From Gammaproteobacteria bacterium (GTDB lineage Bacteria; Pseudomonadota; Gammaproteobacteria; Steroidobacterales; Steroidobacteraceae): a DNA stretch of 64,000 nt. Position 1 is the stretch's first letter; each line of letters starts with the position of its first letter. The notes beneath the pieces are model-generated. The model searched no databases. It was not told where the DNA came from and was given only the letters and a program-made list of their open reading frames with translations. Shown in pieces: positions 52,167 to 61,300 of the stretch. The position numbers and the translations under genes were made by a program. The stretch covers positions 186,001-250,000 of the forward strand of contig PKRE01000003.1 in the NCBI GenBank assembly GCA_017577615.1. Direction: 5' to 3'.

Positions 52167-53399
52167 ATGAAGAAGACCTGCTTATTGCTGCTCGCGCTCG
52201 CCCTCTGCCGAGCTGTCGACGCCGACGCTCCCCGTGGCGCCACACATGCGATACATGAGCGTCTTCTCGTCCTCGACACGCATCTTGATACGCCCATCCA
52301 TTTGGGGCGTCCCGGCTGGAGCATTCTCGATCGGCACGACTACGAGACCGACCTTTCTCAGGTCGATTATCCACGCATGGTGGAAGGCGGGCTCGATGGT
52401 GGGTTCTGGGTGATCTACACGCCTCAGGGACCTCGCACGGCAGAAGGTTTCGCACGCGCGCGCGATCATGCGCTGCTTACGTTGACGCGTATCCGCGAGA
52501 TGGTGGCGCGCCATGCGGATCGCTTTGGGCTGGCACTCAGCGCGGACGACGCAGAACGCATCGTGCGCGCGGGTAAGCGCGTCGTGTTCATCAGCATTGA
52601 GAACGGCTATCCGCTTGGTAAGGACCTGACGCTGCTCGAGACCTTCTATCGGCTCGGCGTACGTATGATCGGCCCCGTGCATTTCGCGAACAACGATCTT
52701 GCCGACTCAGCCACCGATCCGAACGGACCGCAGTGGCACGGCTTGAGCCCGCTCGGTAAGCAACTCGTGGCGGAAGCAAATCGCCTCGGCATCGTTCTCG
52801 ATGCCTCACACGCCTCGGATGACGTGCTCGATCAACTGATCGAGCTTTCCCGCACACCCATCGTGCTGTCGCACTCGAGCTGCCGGGCCATCCACGATCA
52901 CCCTCGTAACGTGGACGATACACGCTTACGCAAGCTCGCGGCTGCGGGTGGCGTCATTCAGATCAACTCGATGTACGTTGCGGCAACCGAACAGAACCCT
53001 GAGTATGCGCAGGAAGTCGCCAAGCTACGCGCGCGTTATGGCCCACTCGCCACACTGTCGACGCAGGAGGCGGCTGAGTTTGCCCGTAAGCGCCGTGCCT
53101 TGGATAGAAAGTACGGTATCGGTCACGCCACGTTCGACGATTTCTTGCGTCATCTGCTGCACGCACTCGAGGTGGTCGGTCCCGACCACGTGGGCATCGG
53201 CGCGGATTGGGATGGCGGCGGAGGCGTAGCCGGCATGAGCGACGTAGCAGACCTGCCCAAGATTACTGAAGCACTGCTTGCCGCCGGTTACTCTGATCAG
53301 GATCTCGCCAAGATCTGGGGCGGGAACGTGCTGCGGGTGCTACGTGCTGCCGAGGACTACAGCCGCGCGAATCGCAGCAGCCCTCGGACGCCCCGATGA
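52167..53399 (+). CDS. M19 membrane dipeptidase
   Basis: 410 residues with a signal peptide (MKKTCLLLLALALCRAVDA). Zinc residues of the renal-dipeptidase family: LDTHLDTP, ISIENGYPLG, DASHASDD, VLSHSSCRAI and GIGADWDGGG. Exported to the periplasm or outer face. It hydrolyses dipeptides, including some with a D-residue at the C-terminus. Convergent with lpxO, 15 nt apart. Confidence 0.93.
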   Translation: MKKTCLLLLALALCRAVDADAPRGATHAIHERLLVLDTHLDTPIHLGRPGWSILDRHDYETDLSQVDYPRMVEGGLDGGFWVIYTPQGPRTAEGFARARDHALLTLTRIREMVARHADRFGLALSADDAERIVRAGKRVVFISIENGYPLGKDLTLLETFYRLGVRMIGPVHFANNDLADSATDPNGPQWHGLSPLGKQLVAEANRLGIVLDASHASDDVLDQLIELSRTPIVLSHSSCRAIHDHPRNVDDTRLRKLAAAGGVIQINSMYVAATEQNPEYAQEVAKLRARYGPLATLSTQEAAEFARKRRALDRKYGIGHATFDDFLRHLLHALEVVGPDHVGIGADWDGGGGVAGMSDVADLPKITEALLAAGYSDQDLAKIWGGNVLRVLRAAEDYSRANRSSPRTPR

Positions 53400-53414
53400 T
53401 TCCATTGCAACGCC

Positions 53415-54338
53415 TCAAGTCAGGAAAATCGCAGCGAGAATTCCAGCGACGAGCCCCCACTTCGCGAGCTGATACGCCACTTCGCTGCGCTGGCGGATCT
53501 TCTTGCCGAGAATCCGGATCTGGTAGACGTAGCCGAACAGCTTGTTGAGGATGCCGACCTTTTCGCCCGGCAGGTTCTGGGTCGCTGCCGCGCGCGCAAG
53601 CGGCTTGCCGATGTAGCGATTGATGAACCGCCCGATCGGGTTACGCAGTGGCCGGTCGATATCGCAGAACAAGATGAGGCGCGGCTTGTCCGTCTCGTTG
53701 TACGCGTAGTGGATGAAGGTCTCGTCGAACATGACAGCTTCGCCATCGCGCCAATAGTACGCCTCGCCGTCAACCACAATCGCGCAGCGCTCGGAGTTGG
53801 GCGTAGACAGCCCCAGGTGATAACGCAGCGAGCCGGCAAACGGATCGCGATGTTTGCCTAGACGCGAGCCCGGCGGCAGCAACGTAAACATTGCCGCATT
53901 GACGATCTCGAGCTGCTCCAGGAGCGCCGTCGTCTTTGGACACAGTGATCGCGCCGACGGTAGGAACTCACCATACCACTTCAGATAAAAGCGCTTCCAA
54001 CCCCGTCGGAAGAACGAGTTGAAGCCGAGATCGTTATAAGTCGATGCGGCACGGATGTAGCCTTCGTCGAACAGCCGCAATGCCTCGTCCCGGATCGTTT
54101 CCCAGTTCTGCTGCAGGACCGCAAGCTCCGGAAAACGATTCACGTCTATGTACGGCTGCCGGGTCGGTACCGCCGAAAAAAGGTACATGAGCGCATTGAA
54201 CGGCGCCATGATCGTCGAGTGGTCCGTCAGCTGTCGCACGATGGAATGGCGCACACGTCCACGAAAGTGCACGTAGATCGTGGACACGACGAAGGACAGC
54301 AATACGCTGATCTTGACGAGGGGTAGCGATGAGTACAT
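53415..54338 (-). CDS. lpxO: Lipid A hydroxylase-type aspartyl/asparaginyl beta-hydroxylase
   Basis: 307 residues. N-terminal hydrophobic anchor (VKISVLLSFVVSTIYVHF), then the Fe(II)/2-oxoglutarate-dependent domain: LPPGSRLGKHRDPFAGSLRYHLGL holds one His and Asp of the iron site (split here), FDETFIHYAYNETD the distal His, and a basic residue follows for 2-oxoglutarate. A second hydrophobic helix is at the C-terminus. LpxO adds a 2-hydroxyl to a secondary acyl chain of lipid A. Membrane-bound, cytoplasmic-face active site. Confidence 0.9.
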   Translation of the reverse strand: MYSSLPLVKISVLLSFVVSTIYVHFRGRVRHSIVRQLTDHSTIMAPFNALMYLFSAVPTRQPYIDVNRFPELAVLQQNWETIRDEALRLFDEGYIRAASTYNDLGFNSFFRRGWKRFYLKWYGEFLPSARSLCPKTTALLEQLEIVNAAMFTLLPPGSRLGKHRDPFAGSLRYHLGLSTPNSERCAIVVDGEAYYWRDGEAVMFDETFIHYAYNETDKPRLILFCDIDRPLRNPIGRFINRYIGKPLARAAATQNLPGEKVGILNKLFGYVYQIRILGKKIRQRSEVAYQLAKWGLVAGILAAIFLT

Positions 54339-54667
54339 GCGTCTTTCCTGACGTCCTGGAGTGCAAGCGCACGGATAGAGCGGTACGAATAACTCTACCC
54401 CGGCGGCGCGGCAAACGTGTATGTCCCGCCAAGAAACTCACAATTTCTGCAGCCGCACGCAAGGTCCGGCCTACGCGACCGGGCGCACGCATTCTACGCC
54501 TCGCGCGTCGCAAGTCACCATCGCCGGCCGCAGGCCGCGTGAGCGCGAACGGACGGCGTGACGAGACTGCAGGCCGCGGCGCGGATCACCCCAAGTCTGG
54601 TCCCGGTGACCTTGAGCCGAAAGTTCGGGTCATCGACAATTGCATTTTGCCGCCCTCGCCCACTTAT
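54339..54667. other. Divergent lpxO / J-domain gene intergenic region
   Basis: 329 nt. A plus-strand frame continues through it into the J-domain gene, but its residues are Arg/Pro-rich without similarity. No promoter, repeat or RNA gene was recognised. Confidence 0.5.
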
Positions 54668-55738
54668 ATGCCTGCTCGATATCCCCTACTGGTTCACCCG
54701 CGAGCGCGAGCGAAGCGTCCCACTTTCGACCAGGAGCGCTTCGCCTTCTTGCTCGAGCAGATCGAGCGCGCCCGCGCAGCGCAAGCAGGACGCGAAAGTC
54801 TCTATGCGGGCTTTCGGCGCGATCACGCTGCAATACTCTCTCCGCTGCGCCAGCGCTTACGCGCCACCTGCCGTGACACCGTTTTTGCGCTCGACCGCCT
54901 GCTCGACCAGCGCGGCTGGTCGCGCGCGGAGCAAAGCATCCTCGTGGACATGCTACGCGCAACGACCACAGCACTGCTCGAAACCGGTACGCATGACGAA
55001 GAAGTCAAGCACATCTACGACAAGTACCATGAGGTCACCTACGACCGCCGCAAGCAGCAGGAACTCGACCTGCTCAAGGAACAGGCGCAGGCAATGGGCT
55101 TCGACCTGGGCGCGGCGAACGACATCCGCAACGAAGACGATTTGGCACAGCGCATGTACGAGAATCTCGCCGACCGGGCGGGTGCCGACGAGCAGCGACG
55201 AGCCGAAAGACATACACGGAAGACAGCCCCCAATCAGCGCAAGGAGGACAGCGCCAAGCTCGCCAGACAAGCGCTACGTGAGTTGTACCGCAAGCTTGCG
55301 AGCCTCGTGCATCCGGATCGCGAGAGCGATGCGGCACGGCGCGAGCAGAAGAATCTCCTCATGCAAGAGATCAATCATGCCTATGCAGCCAACGATCTCA
55401 TGACGCTATTCGAGGTGCAGATGCGGCTCGAACGTAGCGACCCGGAGCGTATCGCAAGGCTGAACGTCGCGCGCCTCAAACAATACAACAAGCTTCTTTC
55501 GGAACAGCTCACGGCGCTGAATGACGCTAGCGATGCGCTTGAGGAGCACTTTCGAGCAGAGTTCGGTCTCTCACCACTTCTCGAGCTTACAGCGGACAAC
55601 CTCTCCCAGGTCTTGCGACACCGGGCACGCGCCATGCGCGCCGAAATCACACGACAGGAGCAACTGCTCGAAATTCTCGCTGACAAGACCGTCACCAAGC
55701 GCTGGCTCAGAGCGCATCGTTTCCGCAGTCGGCTCTGA
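54668..55738 (+). CDS. J-domain-containing protein
   Basis: 356 residues from the ATG at 54668. A long helical N-terminal part (RERAKRPTFDQ-like start, GWSRAEQSILVDMLRATTTALLETGT) precedes a J-like domain: LARQALRELYRKLASLVHPDRESD has the His-Pro-Asp needed to stimulate Hsp70 ATPase, followed by MQEINHAYAANDLMTLFEVQM. There is a coiled-coil-like C-terminal region. Probably a DnaK co-chaperone of unknown target. No Gly/Phe or zinc-finger region, so it is not DnaJ itself. Confidence 0.8.
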   Translation: MPARYPLLVHPRARAKRPTFDQERFAFLLEQIERARAAQAGRESLYAGFRRDHAAILSPLRQRLRATCRDTVFALDRLLDQRGWSRAEQSILVDMLRATTTALLETGTHDEEVKHIYDKYHEVTYDRRKQQELDLLKEQAQAMGFDLGAANDIRNEDDLAQRMYENLADRAGADEQRRAERHTRKTAPNQRKEDSAKLARQALRELYRKLASLVHPDRESDAARREQKNLLMQEINHAYAANDLMTLFEVQMRLERSDPERIARLNVARLKQYNKLLSEQLTALNDASDALEEHFRAEFGLSPLLELTADNLSQVLRHRARAMRAEITRQEQLLEILADKTVTKRWLRAHRFRSRL

Positions 55739-55794
55739 GCGACCGGTGCGCGGCCCGTCCAAGCGCTGGGTGTCTTCCGGACGTGGAGCTCTTG

Positions 55795-56436
55795 CTAGTG
55801 CCTGCGACTTCCGATCCGCTGAAGGCCGCCGAATCCACGACCGTTGCGATTGCGCGAGAACAGCATGGCTCCGAGAGCAACGGCACCGGCTGTGAGGAGC
55901 GCAGCACCCGTCGCAGTGCCGACCGGGAAAGAACGTGCCGCGCTCTTGGCCATCTCGCCCGCGTACGGCTTCATCAGCTCTATTCTTCTACGTGTCATCT
56001 GCGCGCCGAGTTGACTCAATTCTGTCCCCAGCAAACGCTCGGCAGCCGGCAGGATGTATGTTTCTTCCTCAGCGATGTGATGCAGAAAGATGCGCATCAG
56101 CGTCATGAACTTTTCATCGAAGGACTGGTCTAGCGGTTCGCTGCCCGCGCACCGCTCGCGCAGCTCGTTGATGAGGTCTTTCATCTGCTGATGTTCGCCG
56201 TCGCTTCGTTGCAGCGCTTCATCTCCAGGCAGCACGTCGCGCATTCTCGGGTAGAAGATCTCCTCCTCGAGCTGCGCATGCACTTGCTTGGCGATGCAAG
56301 TATTCGTGACGAGCGCGCGCTTCTTGCTCTCGGACGCGTCCACTCGATAGCGATGCGCAATCGCCAAGACATGAGAGTGATCCATCCGGATCAATGTGGT
56401 GATGCTCGGCGCAAGGCGACTCGCGGCAGCGTTCAT
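55795..56436 (-). CDS. Hemerythrin HHE-domain protein
   Basis: 213 residues from the ATG at 56436. The iron ligands expected for HHE domains occur as DHSHVLAIAHR, HAQLEEEIFYPRM (H…E), DGEHQQMKDLI and LRIFLHHIAEEETYILP (H…H…E). A C-terminal hydrophobic helix (TATGAALLTAGAVALGAMLF) suggests membrane association. Candidate oxygen, NO or iron-sensing protein. Convergent with the J-domain gene. Confidence 0.88.
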   Translation of the reverse strand: MNAAASRLAPSITTLIRMDHSHVLAIAHRYRVDASESKKRALVTNTCIAKQVHAQLEEEIFYPRMRDVLPGDEALQRSDGEHQQMKDLINELRERCAGSEPLDQSFDEKFMTLMRIFLHHIAEEETYILPAAERLLGTELSQLGAQMTRRRIELMKPYAGEMAKSAARSFPVGTATGAALLTAGAVALGAMLFSRNRNGRGFGGLQRIGSRRH

Positions 56437-56520
56437 GGCGTCTCTCCGATTCGGCACTTCGACTCATGGTCAACGCCGCATGCGCACGTGGGTTCCTATG
56501 TGCAGTGCGACGCAGTGTGA

Positions 56521-56590
56521 AGGCTGTCGGCGAGCGCGGTAGGCGAGGTGTGGCGCGGTTGGAGGCGGGGACCCGGAGGCGGGAGCAGAC
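56521..56590. repeat. Heptad repeat, 10 units
   Basis: AGGCTGT, CGGCGAG, CGCGGTA, GGCGAGG, TGTGGCG, CGGTTGG, AGGCGGG, GACCCGG, AGGCGGG, AGCAGAC in 7-nt phase. G-rich on plus; on the minus coding strand it is the C arm upstream of the hemerythrin gene. Confidence 0.7.
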
Positions 56591-56631
56591 GGAACGACGA
56601 GCGCGCCGCGTTTCTGCCCTCATCGCAGCGA

Positions 56632-56660
56632 AGCGGCGCTGACCAGCGGTCAGCGCCGCT
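56632..56660 (-). terminator. Strong hairpin after yceI
   Basis: AGCGGCGCTGACC–AGC–GGTCAGCGCCGCT: perfect 13-bp stem with a 3-nt loop, 8 nt after the yceI stop. A T run (GGTTTT) lies only on the plus-strand side, so on the minus strand the U-tail is weak. Confidence 0.65.
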
Positions 56661-56668
56661 GGTTTTGC

Positions 56669-57235
56669 TTACTCGCGCAAGGCTTCGACTTCGACGCTGA
56701 GAACGATTTCGTCGGGCACGGCAGGCAACGCGTACGTCATACCGAAGTCCGAACGCTTGATCGTGGCGGTCGCGTTCGCACCGCATGCCGGCACGTTTGC
56801 CATCGGATGCTTGTCGACACAGGAGAACGACGTGACCTTGAGTGTCACCGGCTTGGTAATGTTCTTGATGGTGAGATTGCCTTCGATGGTGGCGGGCTTG
56901 TCCCCGTCGAAGGTGACCTTGGTGGACTTGAATGTCGCCGTCGGATACTTGGCAACCTCGAAGAAGTCTTCGGCGCGCAGGTGCTCATCGAACTTCGGCA
57001 CGGCAGTCGCCACGGCTTTGACGTCGAACTCCACCTCTACGCTGCCGCTCTTGTTGGCACGATCCAGGACGATTTTGCCGCCGCTCGACGGGATTTTGCC
57101 ATCGAAAGAAGACAGCCCGAGGTGTTGAAAAGTGAAGGTCACGTGGGTGTGAAGGGTATCCACCGTATATGTATCGGCGGCCACAGCTGCCACACCGTAC
57201 GATCCCAAGACGATGGCAAGTAGTAGCTTCTTCAT
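56669..57235 (-). CDS. YceI family periplasmic protein
   Basis: 188 residues with signal peptide (KKLLLAIVLGSYGVAAVAA). YTVDTLHTHVTFTFQHLGLSS (in pieces), EVAKYPTATFKSTKVT and KRSDFGMTYALPAVPDEIVLS are the lipocalin-like YceI signatures. Binds polyisoprenoid-type lipids in the periplasm; often induced by alkaline pH or stress. Cleanly terminated by the 13-bp hairpin. Confidence 0.94.
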   Translation of the reverse strand: MKKLLLAIVLGSYGVAAVAADTYTVDTLHTHVTFTFQHLGLSSFDGKIPSSGGKIVLDRANKSGSVEVEFDVKAVATAVPKFDEHLRAEDFFEVAKYPTATFKSTKVTFDGDKPATIEGNLTIKNITKPVTLKVTSFSCVDKHPMANVPACGANATATIKRSDFGMTYALPAVPDEIVLSVEVEALRE

Positions 57236-57395
57236 GGTAGCTCCAAGGTTTGTCTCTCAAGGCGATGTCAACGTCCATTCGATAATATCAGGTCCGGTCT
57301 CGCATCAAGCAGGGGGTGGGGAGGGCAGGTTCAGCGGCTGGGTATGCGCATTGGTGCCACTGGCTTTTCCCGGCGAATTGCACCACCCTACGGTC

Positions 57396-57668
57396 ATGAT
57401 CTGCCGCCAGCGTTGCGGCGCCTGCTGTACGGCGCCATCTATCTCGAGTCCCATCCCAGGGATGCCAAACGGCAAGCCCGCGGGCGTGCGTTGCGTACAC
57501 CTCGATGAGCGAGAGCGCTGTAGACTCTTCGGCCAACCGAATCGTCCCGCAGTATGCACCTCGCTGCAGCCGAGCGCGGAAATGTGTGGCGCCAATCGAG
57601 AAGAGGCGCTGAGGTATCTGACCTGGCTGGAGGTGCAAACACTGCCCAGCGCACGCAAGATGCGTTGA
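57396..57668 (+). CDS. YkgJ-type cysteine cluster protein
   Basis: 90 residues from the ATG at 57396. Cys-rich: MICRQRCGACCTAPSIS, GVRCVHLDERERCRLFG, RPAVCTSLQPSAEMCG, the metal-cluster pattern of YkgJ-family (UPF0153-related) proteins, which may bind zinc or Fe-S. Cytoplasmic, no signal peptide. The longer frame upstream (from 57213) is not used because similarity begins here. Confidence 0.82.
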   Translation: MICRQRCGACCTAPSISSPIPGMPNGKPAGVRCVHLDERERCRLFGQPNRPAVCTSLQPSAEMCGANREEALRYLTWLEVQTLPSARKMR

Positions 57669-57778
57669 TCGTTCCACGTCGTTCGTTCAGTCGCACATTG
57701 CGCGCAATGCACGAATTCGCCTGAGTGCGTCATTCAAGCTACAATCGACGCATGCCGCATCGTGATCACGAGCTCATA

Positions 57779-59194
57779 ATGATTGATTTTCCTGGACGCA
57801 TCGTGATGATCGGCTGCGGCGGCGTCGGGCGGTCGATGCTCCCTGTTCTACGCCGACACGTCCTGTTACATGGCGAGAACCGTCTGATCGTCCTGTCCGC
57901 CGATGAGCAAGGCCGCGGCATCGCCGAAAGCTGCGGCGCTCGTTTCCTGCACGCGCACCTCAAACCGCTCAACTATCGACGCGTTCTCTCCCAGTATGTC
58001 GACGCGGGCGATCTCGTTCTGAATCTTTCGGTGGATGTATCGAGCCTCGACTTGATTCGGTTTTGTGCCGACCGCGGCGCGCTGTACGTGGACACCTCCA
58101 TCGAGCCTTGGCCCGGGGTCTACGACAACCCGATGCTCGATATACGCAAGCGCACGAATTATCTGATTCGCGAAGAGGCCTTGGAGCTTGCGAAAAAGCT
58201 CGGTCCAGACGCACCGACCGCCATCGTCGATCATGGCGCCAATCCGGGTCTCGTATCGCACTTCGTGAAGCAGGCTTTGCTCGATCTCAATCGGACACTG
58301 CGCAACGAGAATGCTCGACCGCAGCGACGCGAGGAGTGGGCACAGCTTGCCAGGGATCTCAACGTTGCCGTGATTCAGATCGCTGAGCGCGACACTCAGG
58401 CGAGCGCTCATCCGAAACGCAACGGAGAGTTCATCAACACGTGGTCGATCGACGGCTTCATCTTCGAGCTGATGCAACCCGTGGAGCTGTCTCTCGGCAC
58501 GCACGAGAAACAATTGCCGCGCCGTGCACGTCAGCATCGCCCTGGGTCCGGGACGTTCTACTTCCCGCGCCCCGGATGCGGCACCTTTGCGCGTAGTTGG
58601 ACACCCTCCATCGGCGGCTTTCAAGGCATGCTCATCACGCACGACGAAGTGTTCTCGATCGCGGATTATCTATCGATTCGCGATGAAGAGCGCTTTGTAT
58701 ATCGTCCGAGCGTGATGTTCGTCTATCATCCATGCGATGACGCGATGCTTTCCGCGCTCGAGCTCGAGGGACGCGGCTGGCACAAGCAGGGCTCCAGTCG
58801 ACACTTGAACAAGGACATCGTCTCGGGCATGGACGAGCTCGGCGTGTTGTTGGCCGGACATGCGAAGAACGCATATTGGTACGGCTCGCAGCTGTCGATC
58901 GAGGATGCGCGGCGCCATGTGGACTATACCAACGCGACGATCATGCAAGTCGTGGCGGGCGCGCTTGCCGCCGTTACTTACGCGATTCGCCATCCCCGGT
59001 TGGGATTGCTCGAGCCCGATCAGCTGGACTTCGAGGAATGCCTGCAAGTGGCAAGTCCTTACCTCGGAAAGATGACTGGCGAATTCACGGAATGGACACC
59101 GCTACAGGGCCGCGGCGAACTCTTTCCGGAGCATCTCGACGTCGACAGTCCCTGGCAGCTACAGAATATCCGTGGCCGTCAGTGGATCATGTGA
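57779..59194 (+). CDS. hss: Homospermidine synthase
   Basis: 471 residues from the ATG at 57779; ATG 57752 is also in frame. The NAD-binding start RIVMIGCGGVGRSMLPVLRRH is typical, as are YVDTSIEPWPGVYDNP, DHGANPGLVSHFVKQAL and ELGVLLAGHAKNAYWYGS. The saccharopine-dehydrogenase-related enzyme makes sym-homospermidine from putrescine with NAD. It is common in alphaproteobacteria and patchy in gammaproteobacteria. A TACAAT -10-like box at 57740-57745 may drive it. Confidence 0.93.
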   Translation: MIDFPGRIVMIGCGGVGRSMLPVLRRHVLLHGENRLIVLSADEQGRGIAESCGARFLHAHLKPLNYRRVLSQYVDAGDLVLNLSVDVSSLDLIRFCADRGALYVDTSIEPWPGVYDNPMLDIRKRTNYLIREEALELAKKLGPDAPTAIVDHGANPGLVSHFVKQALLDLNRTLRNENARPQRREEWAQLARDLNVAVIQIAERDTQASAHPKRNGEFINTWSIDGFIFELMQPVELSLGTHEKQLPRRARQHRPGSGTFYFPRPGCGTFARSWTPSIGGFQGMLITHDEVFSIADYLSIRDEERFVYRPSVMFVYHPCDDAMLSALELEGRGWHKQGSSRHLNKDIVSGMDELGVLLAGHAKNAYWYGSQLSIEDARRHVDYTNATIMQVVAGALAAVTYAIRHPRLGLLEPDQLDFEECLQVASPYLGKMTGEFTEWTPLQGRGELFPEHLDVDSPWQLQNIRGRQWIM

Positions 59195-59333
59195 AGCCAC
59201 GCGCCGCCCGCTTGACCTGCCCGCCTCCTCTCGCCCCCCCCTGCGTCAAGGCCCCAGATCGCACGCCGCTGCCTGAAGACTGGCTACAATCGCGCGTCCG
59301 CAGCGAGAGCCCGCTTCAAGTCCAGTACGCCAA

Positions 59334-60254
59334 ATGAAAAGCCCGACACGTCCGACACCGGCCGCGAGCGGCAAAGCCTTGGCAGGACGCCGCACGCTCA
59401 AGCGGCTGATCGCCTGCTACGTCGCCGCGCTCGTCGCGCTTGCGGGCGCGATCTGGCTGGAGCTACCCCAGATCCTCGCGTACGTGCTGTTTGCCATGAC
59501 CCAGGTTCTCGCGCTGGTCGCAGGACTGAGCGCCGCGCGCACGATCGCCGCGGAGCACGAAGCGTTGCCTTTTCGCGAGCGCCCCAAGGTCTCGGGCCGG
59601 GGAGCCGGAATGCTGACATGGGTCAGCTGCGCATTGCTTGCGATCGCCTGTGCATACTTCGTCTATCCACGGTCCTGGCCGACCCGCGTGGCCGAAGCCG
59701 TTGCTGTCCTGAGCGCACGACTCGACGCGGAGCGCAAGCGAGAGATTGGCTATATGAGCTACGACGAACTCTGGAAGCTCGAGCGCGAGCTCGGGGCGGC
59801 AGTGCGTAGTGAATTCGGGTTGAATCGACGTAATTTCAGACTCGCCTACGACTGCGATCCCGAGTACATGCATCCCCATACATGCGCGACTCGGATCCTG
59901 TCGCAATTGTGGAGAACGCTACGCAACGAGCTACCACCCGCCGAGCGGGCCGCGCTCGAAACGCTCGAGAGCAACTTGGAACGCGTACGTCTGGAATCCG
60001 CGAGCTTCCACGAGGTGCCGCTGCATGAGCTGGTCGCCTATTTCAACGAAACCATTCGCACGCAGCGTCCGAACGATCGAGCGTTCGCAGTGACACATGA
60101 TCCAGCGGATGGCGCAGCAACTGTCTCGGTTGCTTGGCATGCGATGGGCACGATCTCGCTGCGCGAGGCGCTCGATGTGCTCGAGCAGCAGGGTAAGTGG
60201 CGCATCAGGAAGGCGCCGCCCAACCTGATCATCGAGCGCGCCGACCCAGAATGA
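59334..60254 (+). CDS. Membrane protein of unknown function
   Basis: 306 residues. Three hydrophobic helices in the first 115 residues (LIACYVAALVALAGAIW, ILAYVLFAMTQVLALVAGL, WVSCALLAIACAYFVYP), then a soluble region with a coiled-coil-like stretch (ELWKLERELGAAV) and two paired cysteines (YDCDPEYMHPHTCAT). The C-terminal SLREALDVLEQQGKWRI resembles the small secretin/STN-type domain, so an envelope role is possible. I do not recognise the family. Confidence 0.68.
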   Translation: MKSPTRPTPAASGKALAGRRTLKRLIACYVAALVALAGAIWLELPQILAYVLFAMTQVLALVAGLSAARTIAAEHEALPFRERPKVSGRGAGMLTWVSCALLAIACAYFVYPRSWPTRVAEAVAVLSARLDAERKREIGYMSYDELWKLERELGAAVRSEFGLNRRNFRLAYDCDPEYMHPHTCATRILSQLWRTLRNELPPAERAALETLESNLERVRLESASFHEVPLHELVAYFNETIRTQRPNDRAFAVTHDPADGAATVSVAWHAMGTISLREALDVLEQQGKWRIRKAPPNLIIERADPE

Positions 60255-60274
60255 TCGGCAGGCGGCGGTGCATT

Positions 60275-60295
60275 GGAATGGGGAATAAGGGAGGT
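60275..60295. repeat. Short heptad block, 3 units
   Basis: GGAATGG, GGAATAA, GGGAGGT in phase, 20 nt after the stop of the membrane-protein gene, G-rich on its coding strand. Confidence 0.55.
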
Positions 60296-60322
60296 GTGCC
60301 GCGCACACCTCAATTGCAGCTC

Positions 60323-60799
60323 CTATTGCGTAGAGTCTGCAGCCTCCGCTGCGTGCTCCGACGCGGCTCTTACCGGACCGTCCGTTACCTCCGCCGGCTT
60401 GAGTGCAGGCTCGGGCGACCAAGGCTGCCATGTGCCCTTGCTCGTGTAGCACGGCGCCACTTTCGCGACAACCGTGCCCGCTACCGTGAACTTGCCCTCA
60501 GCCGCAAGCTCGGGCAGCGCCGTGTACAGCACCAAATCGCCAGGCTTTAACGCGGGTACCTTGTTGTCCAGCATCGCACTGAAACACACGTGCTTCAGAT
60601 CCGCACGTGCGAGCAGCTCTGTAATGGTGCCAGTCGGAATTCTCTTGTCTTCTCGATTCGCGATCTTGACGCTGCACATGCGTCCCTGCACGGCAAGGAC
60701 GATCGCGAGCACGGGTCTGCCGTCCTCGAGCGAGCAGTCGAGATGCTCGCAGGCGAATTCGAACGCTTCTTCATTGGACGCGAAAGTCCGGTCGGTCAT
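60323..60799 (-). CDS. Hypothetical protein
   Basis: 158 residues from the ATG at 60799, with AAGGAG 4 nt before it. An all-beta middle (VLAIVLAVQGRMCSVKI, KPGDLVLYTALP, GKFTVAGTVVAKVAP) follows a short helical start with a few cysteines; the tail is Ala/Pro-rich and disordered. No signal peptide. I find no family resemblance, so I assign no function. It is a separate minus-strand gene facing the membrane-protein gene. Confidence 0.65.
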   Translation of the reverse strand: MTDRTFASNEEAFEFACEHLDCSLEDGRPVLAIVLAVQGRMCSVKIANREDKRIPTGTITELLARADLKHVCFSAMLDNKVPALKPGDLVLYTALPELAAEGKFTVAGTVVAKVAPCYTSKGTWQPWSPEPALKPAEVTDGPVRAASEHAAEAADSTQ

Positions 60800-60930
60800 G
60801 ATCTCCTTCACTCCGCGGATCGATTAGGGATGCGCCGAGCTGGCGCGAAGGTGTGCATGATGCTCGTCGCGGCGACATTGCGCCAGAGTTGTAGCATTGG
60901 CGCCTTCCGAGCTCTGTCTAGGCCGGGGCA

Positions 60931-61147
60931 GCTGACCCTGCGCGGGTGGTCATTGCACACGGCGGCCGCGACGAGAACGTGCCTCCTGCGCAATCAAAGA
61001 ACCTGCACACTGCCCTGAACCGGGCCAACAAGGCATCATGAGTTCCTCATCTACGACGAAGGCCACGGCTTCGAGAACCCGGAGGACGCGATCGACTTCT
61101 TGCGGCGAGTGGAAGCCTTTCTGCACACGCACCCTCCTGCGGAGTGA
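60931..61147 (+). pseudogene. Remnant of an S9 (prolyl oligopeptidase) peptidase, frameshifted
   Basis: Two reading frames together encode the end of an S9 dipeptidyl-peptidase. Frame A (from about 60931) gives ARVVIAHGGRDENVPPAQ and KNLHTALNRANK and then stops at TGA 61039-61041. From 61034 the next frame continues as HHEFLIYDEGHGFENPED and FLRRVEAFLHTHPPAE to TGA 61145. The family order H-G-x-x-D-x-x-V-P…A-L…A-G-K…E-x-L-x-Y-x-x-E-G-H-G-F is preserved, including catalytic Asp and His. A one-base insertion or two-base deletion near 61033 separates the frames. A stop at 60919 and no similarity further upstream show the rest is lost. Confidence 0.8.
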
Positions 61148-61153
61148 TGAGCG

Positions 61154-61300
61154 GCTCAAGGCTGTGGGCTGGAGCACGCATGCGGGCACCCGAGCCCAGA
61201 GCCCGCACGGTCGCGAGCTGTAAGCTGTAGGGCAGTAGGGGTGCAAGCAACGACTCACCCCTTACATCCTCCCACCCTCCGGTCTTCGGCCTCCAGCCCA
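61154..61300. repeat. Two heptad hairpin units after the S9 remnant
   Basis: G arm GCTCAAG, GCTGTGG, GCTGGAG (61154-61174); C arm CGAGCCC, AGAGCCC (61191-61204); a second G run TGTAAGC, TGTAGGG, CAGTAGG and second C run CTCCCAC, CCTCCGG, TCTTCGG, CCTCCAG to about 61297. Confidence 0.75.

Noticed and set aside
54329..54667. N-terminal extension of the J-domain protein
   Set aside because: Arg/Pro-rich, overlaps the start of lpxO and shows no fold; ATG 54668 is preferred.
61038..61223. Plus-strand frame of 61 codons downstream of the hypothetical gene
   Set aside because: It runs across the S9 remnant in the wrong frame and into heptad repeats.
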